Positions 32,146 to 40,488 of a stretch of 44,202 bases of DNA are shown here, piece by piece. The first letter of the stretch is position 1. Each line of letters starts with the position of its first letter. Location: positions 1 to 44,202 of the forward strand of contig JBEVNO010000024.1 in the NCBI GenBank assembly GCA_040508085.1, read 5' to 3'. The position numbers and the translations under genes are program-made. This DNA is from ZC4RG30 sp040508085. Its GTDB lineage: Bacteria > Pseudomonadota > Gammaproteobacteria > Steroidobacterales > Steroidobacteraceae. The notes under the pieces were generated by a model that saw only the letters and a list, made by a program, of their open reading frames with translations, made no database searches and had not been told where the DNA came from.

Positions 32146-33231
32146 CTACTCCCCGACCTGCGCCGCGAGTTCCTCGGCCTGGTATTCGGTCTGCAGTGCA
32201 CCCAGCAGCTCGTCCATCGCGCCATTCATGATATCGGCGAGCTTGTAGAGCGTCAGGTTGATGCGATGGTCGGTGACGCGACCCTGCGGGAAGTTGTAGG
32301 TGCGGATACGCTCGGAGCGATCGCCACTGCCCACCTGCAGCTTGCGCGCCGCCGCCTGCGCGCTGTGCTGCTTCTCCTGCTCCGCGGCCAGCAGCCGCGC
32401 CTTCAGCAGCGACATCGCGCGCGAGCGGTTCTTGTGCTGCGAGCGCTCGTCCTGGCATTCGACCACCACGCCCGTCGGCAGATGCGTGATGCGGATGGCG
32501 GAGTCGGTCTTGTTGACATGCTGGCCGCCGGCGCCGGAGGCGCGGAAGGTATCCACGCGCAGGTCCGCCGGGTTGATGTCGATGGTCTCGATCTCGTCCT
32601 GCTCCGGCAGTACGGCCACCGTGCAGGCTGAAGTGTGGATACGGCCCTGCGCTTCGGTGGCGGGCACACGCTGCACGCGATGAGTCCCCGACTCGAACTT
32701 GAAGGCACTGAACGCGCCCCGGCCAACTACCCGGCTGATGATTTCCTTGTAGCCACCATGCTCGCCGAGGCTCTCGGAGATGATCTCCACCTGCCAGCCA
32801 CGCGACTCTGCATGCCGCGTATACATGCGATGCAGGTCGCCTGCGAAAATCGCCGCCTCGTCGCCGCCAGTGCCGGCGCGCACCTCCAGGTAGATATTGC
32901 GCTCGTCGCGCGCATCGCGCGGCAGCAACAGCAATGACAGATCTTTAATCTTGTCTTCGAGCAGCGTGCCGAGGCCCCTGGCTTCCTCCTCGCCCAGATC
33001 GCGCATGCCCGGGTCGGCATCCTGCGACAGCTCGATTGCTGCCCGGTGCTGCGATTCCAGCTCCACGTACTCGCCGAAGCCCTCTGCGACAGGCTGCAGC
33101 CGCGAGTACTCCATCGACAGGTCACGGAATTCTTCGGAACTTCCGGCCAGCGAAGGATCTGCCAGCAAGCGTCCCACTTCCTCGAATCGGTCGGCGGTCT
33201 TTTCAAGTTTCAGGCGGAGCGAGGCTTTCAT
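32146..33231 (-). CDS. prfA: peptide chain release factor 1
   Basis: RF1 reads stop codons UAA and UAG. The 361-residue protein has the codon-recognition tripeptide Pro190-Ala-Thr192 (RVPATEAQGR) and the catalytic GGQ at 235-237 (GAGGQHVNKTDSA) whose glutamine PrmC methylates. The start was set at the ATG giving MKASLRLKLEKTADRF, which fits RF1 N-termini; a GTG three codons upstream is possible. hemA, usually immediately upstream, is absent: the next gene is the divergent TPR lipoprotein with only 25 bp between start codons. Confidence 0.97.
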   Translation of the reverse strand: MKASLRLKLEKTADRFEEVGRLLADPSLAGSSEEFRDLSMEYSRLQPVAEGFGEYVELESQHRAAIELSQDADPGMRDLGEEEARGLGTLLEDKIKDLSLLLLPRDARDERNIYLEVRAGTGGDEAAIFAGDLHRMYTRHAESRGWQVEIISESLGEHGGYKEIISRVVGRGAFSAFKFESGTHRVQRVPATEAQGRIHTSACTVAVLPEQDEIETIDINPADLRVDTFRASGAGGQHVNKTDSAIRITHLPTGVVVECQDERSQHKNRSRAMSLLKARLLAAEQEKQHSAQAAARKLQVGSGDRSERIRTYNFPQGRVTDHRINLTLYKLADIMNGAMDELLGALQTEYQAEELAAQVGE

Positions 33232-33244
33232 GTTCGGCACAGGC

Positions 33245-33250
33245 TATAGT
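33245..33250 (+). promoter_or_regulatory. possible -10 box for the TPR lipoprotein operon
   Basis: TATAGT matches the sigma-70 -10 consensus at five of six bases, 6 bp before the ATG at 33257. If used, transcription would begin at or within a few bases of that ATG, or about 24 bp before the in-frame ATG at 33281. No clear -35 box is visible. Confidence 0.35.
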
Positions 33251-33256
33251 TGCGAA

Positions 33257-34969
33257 ATGATGCCTGATCCCGTGCGTTCGATGTCAGCCTTGCGTGGCGC
33301 CACGTTGGCTATTTTCACGCTGTTGCTGGCCGGCTGCGCCACGGCGCCGCCGAAAGCCGATGCGCCGGCCGCGGCCACCGTTGCACCCAAGGGTGAATCC
33401 GAAGCGCTGATGGCCGCGGAACTGGCGCTGCGCGATGGCAACTGCCGCGTGGCCAGCGAGAATTATCTGGCCGCGGCAATGGCCTCGGCGGAACCGCAGG
33501 TGTCGGCGCGTGCCTCGCAACTCGCGCTGGGCTGCAACCAGCTCAACACGGCTCGCGCCGCCACGGTGCGCTGGCGCGAGCTGGAGCCCTGGTCGGGCGA
33601 TGCCGCGCTGGCCACGGCGCTGGTGGCGCTGAAGCGCTACGACCTGGTGGAGGCGCGCGCAGCGCTGGTCGCATGGCGCGATTCCGGTTCCGCCGGCAGC
33701 CAGGATCCGCTCGCTTTCGCCGAGGTGCTGGAACGCGAAAGTGATGCCACGGCGCTGTACCGCATCTTTGGCGATGTACTCGTGGGTGAGGATCCCACCG
33801 CCGATGTGCTGCTGGCCCAGGCCCGGCTGGCACTGGCTGCACAGAACATGGGCGAGGCGCTGAAGGTGGCCTCGCGTGCGGCGGAGCTGGATACGCGGCT
33901 CATCGAAGCCCGCACCATCATGCTGCGCGCCATGTCGGTGCTGGGCCAGGATGAGCAGGCCATTGCAGGCGCCCGCGCCCTGCAGCCCGAAGAGCTCACT
34001 GGCGAAGACATCTTCCTGCTCGCCGATCTGCTCAATGCCGCGGACCGTGAAGAGGAAGCCGGCAAGGAACTGCAGAAGCTGGCCGGCGAGGAGGCGACGC
34101 GCATGGGCGCTGAACGACGCCTGATTGCCATGGCCATCCGCAATGGCGACCTGGATGGTGCCGAGCGGCGGCTCGAGCCGCTGATGGGCGAGCGCGGCAA
34201 CACTGCGCTCGCCATCCTGTATCTGGCCCAGCTGGCCGAACGGCGCGGCGATGATGTGCGTGCCATCCAGAGTTACCGTCTGCTGGGCGACAGTTCGCTG
34301 GCACTGCCGGCGCGTTCGGCCGCGGCCCGCCTGATGCTCAAGCACGGCGACCGGCAGAACGCGATGGCACTGCTGGATGAATATGCCGCGCAGAATCCGC
34401 AGGCCGCGCTGGAGGCGGGCGCTGCGCGCGCGCAATTGCTGGCCGAAGCCGGCGATCTGGACGCTGCGCTCCAGGGGCTGGACGAATTGCAGCAGGCCTA
34501 TCCGGATTTCCCCGACCTGGATTACACCCGCGCCACGGTGCTCGAATCCGGGGGCCGCACCCGCGAAGCGGTGGCGGAGTTCGAGCGGGCGCTGAAGCGC
34601 CGGCCGCAGGACCCGCAGCTGCAGAACGCGCTGGCCTTCACGCTGGCCGACCACAAGACACGCCTGCCGCGTGCTGAAACACTGGTGCGCGGTGCGCTGG
34701 CGGTGTCACCGGACAATGCCGCCATCCAGGACACACTCGGCTGGGTGCTGTATCGCCGGGGCAAGACCCGCGAAGCATTGCCGGTGCTGGCGCGCGCCTG
34801 GCGCAACAGCAGCGATGCAGAGATCGCCGCGCATTTTGGCGAGGTGCTGTGGAAGAGCGGCGACCAGGGCCAGGCGCGATACATCTGGCAGCAGGCGCTG
34901 AACAGCGAGCCGGCGCACCGCCACCTGCGCGAGACCATGGCGCGCGTGACGGGCGAGGCACAGCCTTAA
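33257..34969 (+). CDS. TPR-repeat lipoprotein
   Basis: The 570-residue protein has a signal peptide with lipobox LLAGC (Cys27 from this start, Cys19 if it starts at the ATG at 33281) and is then built of tetratricopeptide-like helical repeats over roughly residues 50-560. The clearest repeats are C-terminal, such as DLDYTRATVLESGGRTREAV and IQDTLGWVLYRRGKTREALPV. Orthologues upstream of lolB are common in gammaproteobacteria but poorly characterised; a role in outer-membrane lipoprotein or envelope assembly is an inference from context. No Shine-Dalgarno is seen before either start. It is followed directly by lolB. Confidence 0.85.
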   Translation: MMPDPVRSMSALRGATLAIFTLLLAGCATAPPKADAPAAATVAPKGESEALMAAELALRDGNCRVASENYLAAAMASAEPQVSARASQLALGCNQLNTARAATVRWRELEPWSGDAALATALVALKRYDLVEARAALVAWRDSGSAGSQDPLAFAEVLERESDATALYRIFGDVLVGEDPTADVLLAQARLALAAQNMGEALKVASRAAELDTRLIEARTIMLRAMSVLGQDEQAIAGARALQPEELTGEDIFLLADLLNAADREEEAGKELQKLAGEEATRMGAERRLIAMAIRNGDLDGAERRLEPLMGERGNTALAILYLAQLAERRGDDVRAIQSYRLLGDSSLALPARSAAARLMLKHGDRQNAMALLDEYAAQNPQAALEAGAARAQLLAEAGDLDAALQGLDELQQAYPDFPDLDYTRATVLESGGRTREAVAEFERALKRRPQDPQLQNALAFTLADHKTRLPRAETLVRGALAVSPDNAAIQDTLGWVLYRRGKTREALPVLARAWRNSSDAEIAAHFGEVLWKSGDQGQARYIWQQALNSEPAHRHLRETMARVTGEAQP

Positions 34970-34970
34970 G

Positions 34971-35561
34971 GTGCGCAGCGGCTACGCGGCGCTGGCGAGC
35001 CTGCTGTTGCTGGCTGGTTGCGCCACGGTTCCCCAGCCACGCAGCACGCTGCCACCCGCCGACGAGCAGGCCCTGTTGCTCGGGCTCACCAGTTTCGCCC
35101 TCGATGGGCGTGCCGCAGTGGCCGCGAATGGCGATGGGTTCAATGCTTCGGTAGCGTGGCGGCAGGCCGGCACGGAAACCATCGTCAAGCTCAGCGGCCC
35201 CATCGGCGGCAGCCTCACGCTCACTTACCGGCCCGGTTTCCTGCGCGTGGCCAACAGCCGCGGCCAGGTACTGCAGGATGCCGATGCCGAAGCGGCCGTC
35301 ATCGAGCAGCTGGGTTTTGTGCCGCCGTTCGAAGCACTGCGCTACTGGGTGCTGGGGCTGCCCGCGCCGGGCGAGGCTCCGACCGAACGCATCGACGCCG
35401 CGGGCCGCATCGCGCAGCTGACGCAGGCGCAGTGGCAGATCCGCTTTGAGCGCTGGGTGCCGGTGGCTGCTGGCAGCGGCGAGGTACAGCTGCCACAGCG
35501 CCTGACGGCCACCCGCGAAGGCGTGCGGCTGCGGGTGTTCGTGGATAAATGGCGGCTGTAG
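34971..35561 (+). CDS. lolB: outer-membrane lipoprotein receptor LolB
   Basis: LolB accepts lipoproteins from LolA and inserts them in the outer membrane. The 196-residue protein has a signal peptide with lipobox LLAGC (Cys17) and the LolB fold: FALDGRAAVAANGDGFNASVAWRQ, then LTYRPGFLRVANSRGQVLQDADAEA and a central PPFEALRYWVLGLPAPG that matches the conserved membrane-inserting and lid region. It starts at a GTG one base after the TPR gene stop and overlaps ispE by 13 bp. Confidence 0.93.
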   Translation: MRSGYAALASLLLLAGCATVPQPRSTLPPADEQALLLGLTSFALDGRAAVAANGDGFNASVAWRQAGTETIVKLSGPIGGSLTLTYRPGFLRVANSRGQVLQDADAEAAVIEQLGFVPPFEALRYWVLGLPAPGEAPTERIDAAGRIAQLTQAQWQIRFERWVPVAAGSGEVQLPQRLTATREGVRLRVFVDKWRL

Positions 35562-36385
35562 CCGCAGTGCCGATGCAGTACAGCGCGCCGGCCAAACTGA
35601 ACCTGTTCCTGCATGTCACCGGCCGCCGCCCGGATGGCTTCCACGATCTGGAAACCATATTTCAGCTGGTGGATCTGGCCGACACGGTGACGGTGCGCAC
35701 GCGGGACGATGGGCGCATCGTGCGCGAGCCGGCGCCGGATGATGCCCTGCTTGCCACGCTGGCCGATGAGGAAGACCTGACCGTGCGTGCGGCGCGGCTG
35801 CTGCAGCAGCACAGCGGTACAGGGCTCGGCGCGAGCATCCATGTACACAAGCGCATCCCTGCTGGTGGCGGCATGGGTGGCGGCAGCTCCGACGCGGCCA
35901 CCGTGCTGCGCGCACTGAACGAGCAATGGGGCCTGCACTGGCCCCTCGAGCGGCTGGCGGCGCTCGGCCTGCAGCTGGGCTCCGACGTGCCGGTGTTCGT
36001 CCATGGCCACGATGCCTTCGCCCGCGGCCGGGGCGAGCAGCTGCAGGCGCTGCAGCTGCCGTCCAGCTGGTATCTCGTGGTGCATCCGGGCGTGGCGGTG
36101 TCCACCCGGGAGATCTTCTGCGCACCGGAATTGACCCGCGATACCCAGCCGCTCAAAATCCCGGGCCTGCCGCCGGACGGTGGACGCAACGACTGCGAGC
36201 CGGTGGTGCGCGCCCGCTACCCACAAGTGGCCCAGGCACTGGATCTGCTGTCCGCGCAGCGGGCCCGGTTGACCGGCACCGGCGCGTGCGTATTCGTCGC
36301 CGCCACTTCGCAGGCGGCAGCGGCGCAGCTGGCCATCGGCCTGCCGGCAGCCTGGCGCAGCTTCGTGGTGCGCTCGCTGGCCTAG
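35549..36385 (+). CDS. ispE: 4-diphosphocytidyl-2-C-methyl-D-erythritol kinase
   Basis: IspE phosphorylates the 2-hydroxyl of CDP-methylerythritol in the non-mevalonate isoprenoid pathway. The 278-residue GHMP kinase shows SAPAKLNLFLHVTGRRPDGFH at residues 12-32, with the catalytic lysine region, and the ATP-binding glycine-rich loop IPAGGGMGGGSSDAA at 103-117, followed by LGSDVPVFVHG. The chosen ATG overlaps lolB; a second in-frame ATG at 35573 (MQYSAPAKLNLF) fits the family N-terminus equally well. tRNA-Gln follows 13 bp after the stop. Confidence 0.95.
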   Translation: MAAVAAVPMQYSAPAKLNLFLHVTGRRPDGFHDLETIFQLVDLADTVTVRTRDDGRIVREPAPDDALLATLADEEDLTVRAARLLQQHSGTGLGASIHVHKRIPAGGGMGGGSSDAATVLRALNEQWGLHWPLERLAALGLQLGSDVPVFVHGHDAFARGRGEQLQALQLPSSWYLVVHPGVAVSTREIFCAPELTRDTQPLKIPGLPPDGGRNDCEPVVRARYPQVAQALDLLSAQRARLTGTGACVFVAATSQAAAAQLAIGLPAAWRSFVVRSLA

Positions 36386-36398
36386 TTTTCGAACGCGT

Positions 36399-36473
36399 TG
36401 GGGTGTCGCCAAGTGGTAAGGCAGCGGGTTTTGATCCCGCCATTCGGAGGTTCGAATCCTTCCACCCCAGCCA
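36399..36473 (+). tRNA. tRNA-Gln (anticodon TTG)
   Basis: A 75-nt cloverleaf with the CCA end encoded. The acceptor stem pairs TGGGGTG (36399-36405) with CACCCCA (36463-36469), the discriminator base is G, and the anticodon loop TTTTGAT presents TTG between a GCGGG/CCCGC-type stem. GGTTCGAATCC forms the T arm. Seven T residues follow at 36476-36482. Position after ispE is the conserved gammaproteobacterial arrangement. Confidence 0.97.
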
Positions 36474-36486
36474 GATTTTTTTCTTC

Positions 36487-36519
36487 AAGTGATAGCCGAA
36501 GTGATAGCGGGGTCACTTC
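36487..36519. repeat. tandem AAGTGATAGC repeat with an inverted copy after tRNA-Gln
   Basis: AAGTGATAGC occurs at 36487-36496 and 36499-36508. GAAGTGA at 36498-36504 also faces an inverted TCACTTC at 36513-36519. The 218-bp stretch from the tRNA to the receptor gene holds this cluster, a looser inverted repeat (CATCCGC at 36622-36628 with GCGGATG at 36645-36651) and the receptor's ribosome-binding site GAGGGG; no gene is seen. Possible attachment-site remnant or regulatory site; unproven. Confidence 0.55.
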
Positions 36520-36691
36520 TTCTGAAGCGTGCTAGAACCGGTTTCGTGCAGGTTGACGCGGTAAAAATCGTGCGGCCTGCAGCACAGGTTCATCAATAAA
36601 AACAACAGTGGAGGGGGTCGTCATCCGCATTCCGTGCAGGCAGCGCGGATGGTGCGGCATCCCCTTGCTGCTTCAGTGAGGGGTAAAGCTA

Positions 36692-39600
36692 GTGAACAAT
36701 CGCAATCCGATATCCGGATCGTGGCGCGTGCGCGTTGCAGTGGCCGCGGTGCTCGGTGGCGGGCTGATTCTCCCTGCCGTTTCAATCGCGGCGGAGCCAG
36801 CCAGCGCTGAGGAGGAGAAGTCGCAGACCAAGTCCGACAAGGAAGCCGAGCTGGAAGAGGTTCAGGTGACCGGCTCGCGCATCCTGCGCCGGGATCTGGA
36901 ATCCAATTCGCCCGTGATCACCATCGGCAGCGAGGCCTTCGAGAACCGCAGCAACCTGGCGGTGGAAAGCGCGCTGAACGAATTGCCGCAGTTCGTGCCC
37001 GGCCTGGTGTATTCCTCAGACGTCAACCGCAGGGAACAGCTGGGCGGGGCGGCCAACCAGTTCGGCAGCATGTCGGGCACCGGCAGCAATACCTTCGGCA
37101 CCATCGGTGCCGGCAACACGGTCGGCGCCACCACTGTCAGCCTGCGCGGCCTGGGTGCCAACCGCAATCTGGTGCTGATGAACGGCAAACGCCTGGTACC
37201 AGTGAATGCCAGCGGCGGCGTGGATACCTCTTCGATTCCGGCCTCGGCATTGCAGCGCGTGGAAGTAGTGACGGGTGGCGCCTCCTCGGTGTACGGCGCC
37301 GACGCGGTCTCCGGCGTCATCAATTTCATCCTGAAGGACAATTTCCGCGGGGCGGATTTTGATGTGCAGTACGGCCTCTCCGAACTGGGCGACAACAAGA
37401 ACCTGCGCATCTCGGCGCTCGTGGGTGGTGATTTCGCCGATGGACGCGGCAATGCCATGCTGGGCCTGGAATATGCCGACCGTGGCTCGGCACTGCAGGT
37501 TGACCGCGATTTCTACCGCCGCCAGTACCGCAACCCCTATTCGGGCGGCGGTGCCAACAACACGTATCTGGAATATGCCGGCGGTACGAACCCAGTCGTG
37601 CTGGCGCCGGTGGCTTCGCCTTTCGGTAGCTTCGCGCCCAGCTTCGGCCCGAGCCAGGCAATGGTGGATGCCATCTTCTCGCGCAGCGCCCCGGGCAGCG
37701 TGCCCACCACCTCAGCCTTCGCGTTGAACCCGGATGGCACGGTCTTTGTGCCGGGCGACGCGGATGGCGTTTACCGGTACAACGGCGAATACGACGGGCT
37801 CAACCACAAGATCAACCAGACCAACGGCCTGTGGGTGGAGAATGACCTCACCACGCGCATTTCCTCGCCGCTGCTGCGCTACTCGATGTTCGGGTCGGCG
37901 CACTACGACATGAATGACAGCCTGCGCTTCTATGCGCAGACCAATTTCGCGCAGTCCAAGACCGAATCGACCTTCAACCCGGGCCTGGCCAGCGGCCGCT
38001 TCGGTGTGCTGATTCCCCATGGCACTGGTCGCAACTGCGCCACCGTCGGCGTGACCAGCGGCGGTTGCCAGAACACCGATCCGCTGCCCTCGAACCTCGC
38101 ACAGTACGGCACCTGGGCCAACGTCCCGACGCTGGCGGCCTACCGCGCGCAGGGCGCGGCAGGGCTGGCTTGCGCGGCCACCGGCGGTTGCACCAACAAC
38201 CAGGCCTTCCCGCTGCCGGGCGGGCCCGCCGGCGATCTCGCCCGACTGCTGGACAGCCGCGTCACCACGCTGTTCGGGGCGCCCATGCCCGGTGGCCCCG
38301 TAGGCACCGACACGCCCTTCGTAGTCAACCTGCCGCTGAACATGTTCGGCGCGACGCGCGGCACGGCGAACGAATCCACCAACTTCCAGATCATCACCGG
38401 TATTTCCGGCGACGTGCCGGTGCGCGACTGGACCTTCGACATCTACACCTCGCATGGCACCTCGCGCACGGCGCAGGAACTGCAGGGTGCCATCTCCTAT
38501 GCGGCACTGCGTACGCTCGCGGCACTGCCCAACTACGGCCGCGGGGCTGCCTTGCAGGGCAACACCGCGCCTCCCTCAAGCCCCGCGCCCAGTGCCGGCA
38601 ACACACTGCCCATCCTGAACTGCACCAGCGGCCTGCCGGTGTTCAGCTCGCTGTTCACCGGCGCAATCAGCAAGGACTGCATCGACTCCGTGCAGGTCAG
38701 CCCGGTATCCACCACCAAGATGAACCAGTCGGTGGTGGAAGGGACGATCCAGGGTGGTCTGTTCGAGCTGCCGGCCGGCAACCTGCGCTTCGCGGCAGGC
38801 GCGAGCTGGCGCAAGAACTCCTTCGAGTTCCTGCCCGCCGACATCCTGGCGCAGTCGTCGGTGTTCGATGGCGTGGTGGGCGTGAACCCGCTTTCATCCA
38901 ACGACAGCAGCGATACCGTGAAGGACATCTTCTCGGAGCTGCTGGTTCCGGTGCTGGCGGACGTGCCGTTCGCCAAGCACCTGAACCTGGAGCTGGGCTA
39001 CCGGTATTCCGAATATCGCTTCGCCGGCAAGGTCTCCACCTGGAAGGCATTGGGTGACTGGGCCATCACCAGCAACTTCCGCCTGCGCGGCGGCTACCAG
39101 AAGGCGAACCGCGCGCCGAACCTCGTGGAGCTGTTCGAGAACCGCGACGACGTGAAGGTCGGCACGGGCGACCCCTGCGCGCTGACATCGGAATTCACCT
39201 GGAGCGCCAACCCCAATGCCACCTTCCTGCTCGGCAATGCCACGCCACAGACACCGGCCAAGGCCGCGGCGGTCCGGGCGCTGTGCGAGAAGATGATGGG
39301 CCCGGCTGGCGCGCAGGTGTTCTACAGCACGCAGAGCAATCTCACCGGCACGCCGTTCTCCAACTTCATTTCGTTCGACAGCGTGCGCCTGGTGGGCAAC
39401 CAGGATCTGAAGTCCGAAGGTTCGGACACGTGGACACTCGGCCTGGTGCTGCGCTCGCCTTTCACCCATCCGCTGGCCGCCTTCACCACCTCGATCGACT
39501 ACTTCAAGATCAAAGTATCGGATTCGATCAGCAATCCGCAGCTGTTCTCGCTGAACGGCGGCATTCCGCGCCATTGCTTCGACGTGATGTACAACACGAC

Positions 39601-40237
39601 CATGGATCCGAATGATCCGAACTGCCTGCAGTCGGCGCGTGACCAGACCACGGGCCTCAAGCAGGGCGGCACCGAGCTGCGCTATGAGAACGTCGGCACG
39701 GTGATCAGTGAAGGCATCGACCTGTCATTCAACTGGAGCGCGGCGCTGGCCGACTTCGGCGTGACTGCTGTGCCGGGGCGCATCGCATTCGGCACCAACG
39801 CCAACTATGTCCTCCGCGATGGGCGGCAGACGCAGGCCGGCGAGCCGTTCGAGGAGTTCACAGGTCTTTCCGGTTTCGGCAGTTTCCGCTGGAGCGTGTT
39901 CAACACCCTCAGCTGGTTCAGCGGCCCGGTCAATACTTCGCTGCGGTGGCGGCACTACCCGAGCCTGAAGAGCTATGCCCGCAGTGCGGACCCCACTTCG
40001 CCGGTGGAAGGCGCGGCGCCGTACGACATCGTGGATATGTCGTTCGGCTATTCGTTCTCCAGCAAGCTGGCGTTGCGTGCCGGTGTGGACAATGTGCTCG
40101 CCAAGGAGCCGCCGATCGACGGCTTCAACCCGACGGGCGGGCCGGGCTCCTCGACCTACAGTCCCGGCTCGATCCTGGCCGGTGCTTATGATGTGGTAGG
40201 GCGCAGCTACTACCTGGGGCTGAAGCTGTCGTTCTAG
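36692..40237 (+). CDS. large TonB-dependent outer-membrane receptor, copy 1
   Basis: The 1,181-residue protein has a signal peptide (about residues 1-34), a short charged linker, and a plug domain starting at EEVQVTGSRILRRDLESNSPV. Plug signatures include VSLRGLGANRNLVLMNGKRLVP and RVEVVTGGASSVYGADAVSGVINFILK. The rest is a 22-strand barrel ending in GRSYYLGLKLSF, with the C-terminal Phe needed for barrel assembly. It is longer than siderophore receptors (700-800) and resembles the large receptors of Xanthomonadales and sphingomonads thought to import oligosaccharides, peptides or aromatics; the ligand is unknown. Paired cysteines occur in extracellular-loop-like regions (CATVGVTSGGC). Start is a GTG with GAGGGG upstream. 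A rho-independent terminator follows. Confidence 0.92.
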   Translation: MNNRNPISGSWRVRVAVAAVLGGGLILPAVSIAAEPASAEEEKSQTKSDKEAELEEVQVTGSRILRRDLESNSPVITIGSEAFENRSNLAVESALNELPQFVPGLVYSSDVNRREQLGGAANQFGSMSGTGSNTFGTIGAGNTVGATTVSLRGLGANRNLVLMNGKRLVPVNASGGVDTSSIPASALQRVEVVTGGASSVYGADAVSGVINFILKDNFRGADFDVQYGLSELGDNKNLRISALVGGDFADGRGNAMLGLEYADRGSALQVDRDFYRRQYRNPYSGGGANNTYLEYAGGTNPVVLAPVASPFGSFAPSFGPSQAMVDAIFSRSAPGSVPTTSAFALNPDGTVFVPGDADGVYRYNGEYDGLNHKINQTNGLWVENDLTTRISSPLLRYSMFGSAHYDMNDSLRFYAQTNFAQSKTESTFNPGLASGRFGVLIPHGTGRNCATVGVTSGGCQNTDPLPSNLAQYGTWANVPTLAAYRAQGAAGLACAATGGCTNNQAFPLPGGPAGDLARLLDSRVTTLFGAPMPGGPVGTDTPFVVNLPLNMFGATRGTANESTNFQIITGISGDVPVRDWTFDIYTSHGTSRTAQELQGAISYAALRTLAALPNYGRGAALQGNTAPPSSPAPSAGNTLPILNCTSGLPVFSSLFTGAISKDCIDSVQVSPVSTTKMNQSVVEGTIQGGLFELPAGNLRFAAGASWRKNSFEFLPADILAQSSVFDGVVGVNPLSSNDSSDTVKDIFSELLVPVLADVPFAKHLNLELGYRYSEYRFAGKVSTWKALGDWAITSNFRLRGGYQKANRAPNLVELFENRDDVKVGTGDPCALTSEFTWSANPNATFLLGNATPQTPAKAAAVRALCEKMMGPAGAQVFYSTQSNLTGTPFSNFISFDSVRLVGNQDLKSEGSDTWTLGLVLRSPFTHPLAAFTTSIDYFKIKVSDSISNPQLFSLNGGIPRHCFDVMYNTTMDPNDPNCLQSARDQTTGLKQGGTELRYENVGTVISEGIDLSFNWSAALADFGVTAVPGRIAFGTNANYVLRDGRQTQAGEPFEEFTGLSGFGSFRWSVFNTLSWFSGPVNTSLRWRHYPSLKSYARSADPTSPVEGAAPYDIVDMSFGYSFSSKLALRAGVDNVLAKEPPIDGFNPTGGPGSSTYSPGSILAGAYDVVGRSYYLGLKLSF

Positions 40238-40261
40238 ATCGCCGGATGCTCAACGCGGACA

Positions 40262-40290
40262 GGGCGGGTGGCGACACCCGCCCTTTTTTT
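40262..40290 (+). terminator. rho-independent terminator after receptor copy 1
   Basis: A 9-bp stem (GGGCGGGTG with CACCCGCCC) closed by GCGA is followed by seven T residues. It begins 25 bp after the stop codon of the first receptor. Confidence 0.95.
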
Positions 40291-40412
40291 ACGCCGCAGC
40301 GATGCTTGCTTTGTACTTGCTTGCCCCGGCTGCGGCCGATAACCGCTGACATATTGCACCGCAACTTCTATTGCGTAGCCATAACGTCAGGCGAATACTC
40401 CCGCCTGCAATT

Positions 40413-40449
40413 ACAGACGGGGTCAATAACTGTAAGGTTATCGGTCTGT
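40413..40449 (+). promoter_or_regulatory. possible structured leader before receptor copy 2
   Basis: An outer ACAGAC/GTCTGT pair encloses ATAAC/GTTAT around a TGTAAG loop; TTACAG and CTGTAA in the same stretch form an alternative pairing. It lies 40 bp before the second receptor's start, in a 251-bp gap that also contains the preceding terminator. The mutually exclusive pairings could be regulatory or coincidental. Confidence 0.3.
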
Positions 40450-40488
40450 GGTTGCCTAGAACAGAAACAGAAATTAGGGGGAACGACA

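Noticed and set aside
36153..36488. Small minus-strand frame reading GWKDSNLRMAGSKPAALPLG
   Set aside because: This is the antisense translation of tRNA-Gln, a familiar false protein in annotations.
36541..36600. TTGACG at 36553 as a -35 box for the first receptor
   Set aside because: No acceptable -10 sequence lies 15-19 bp downstream.
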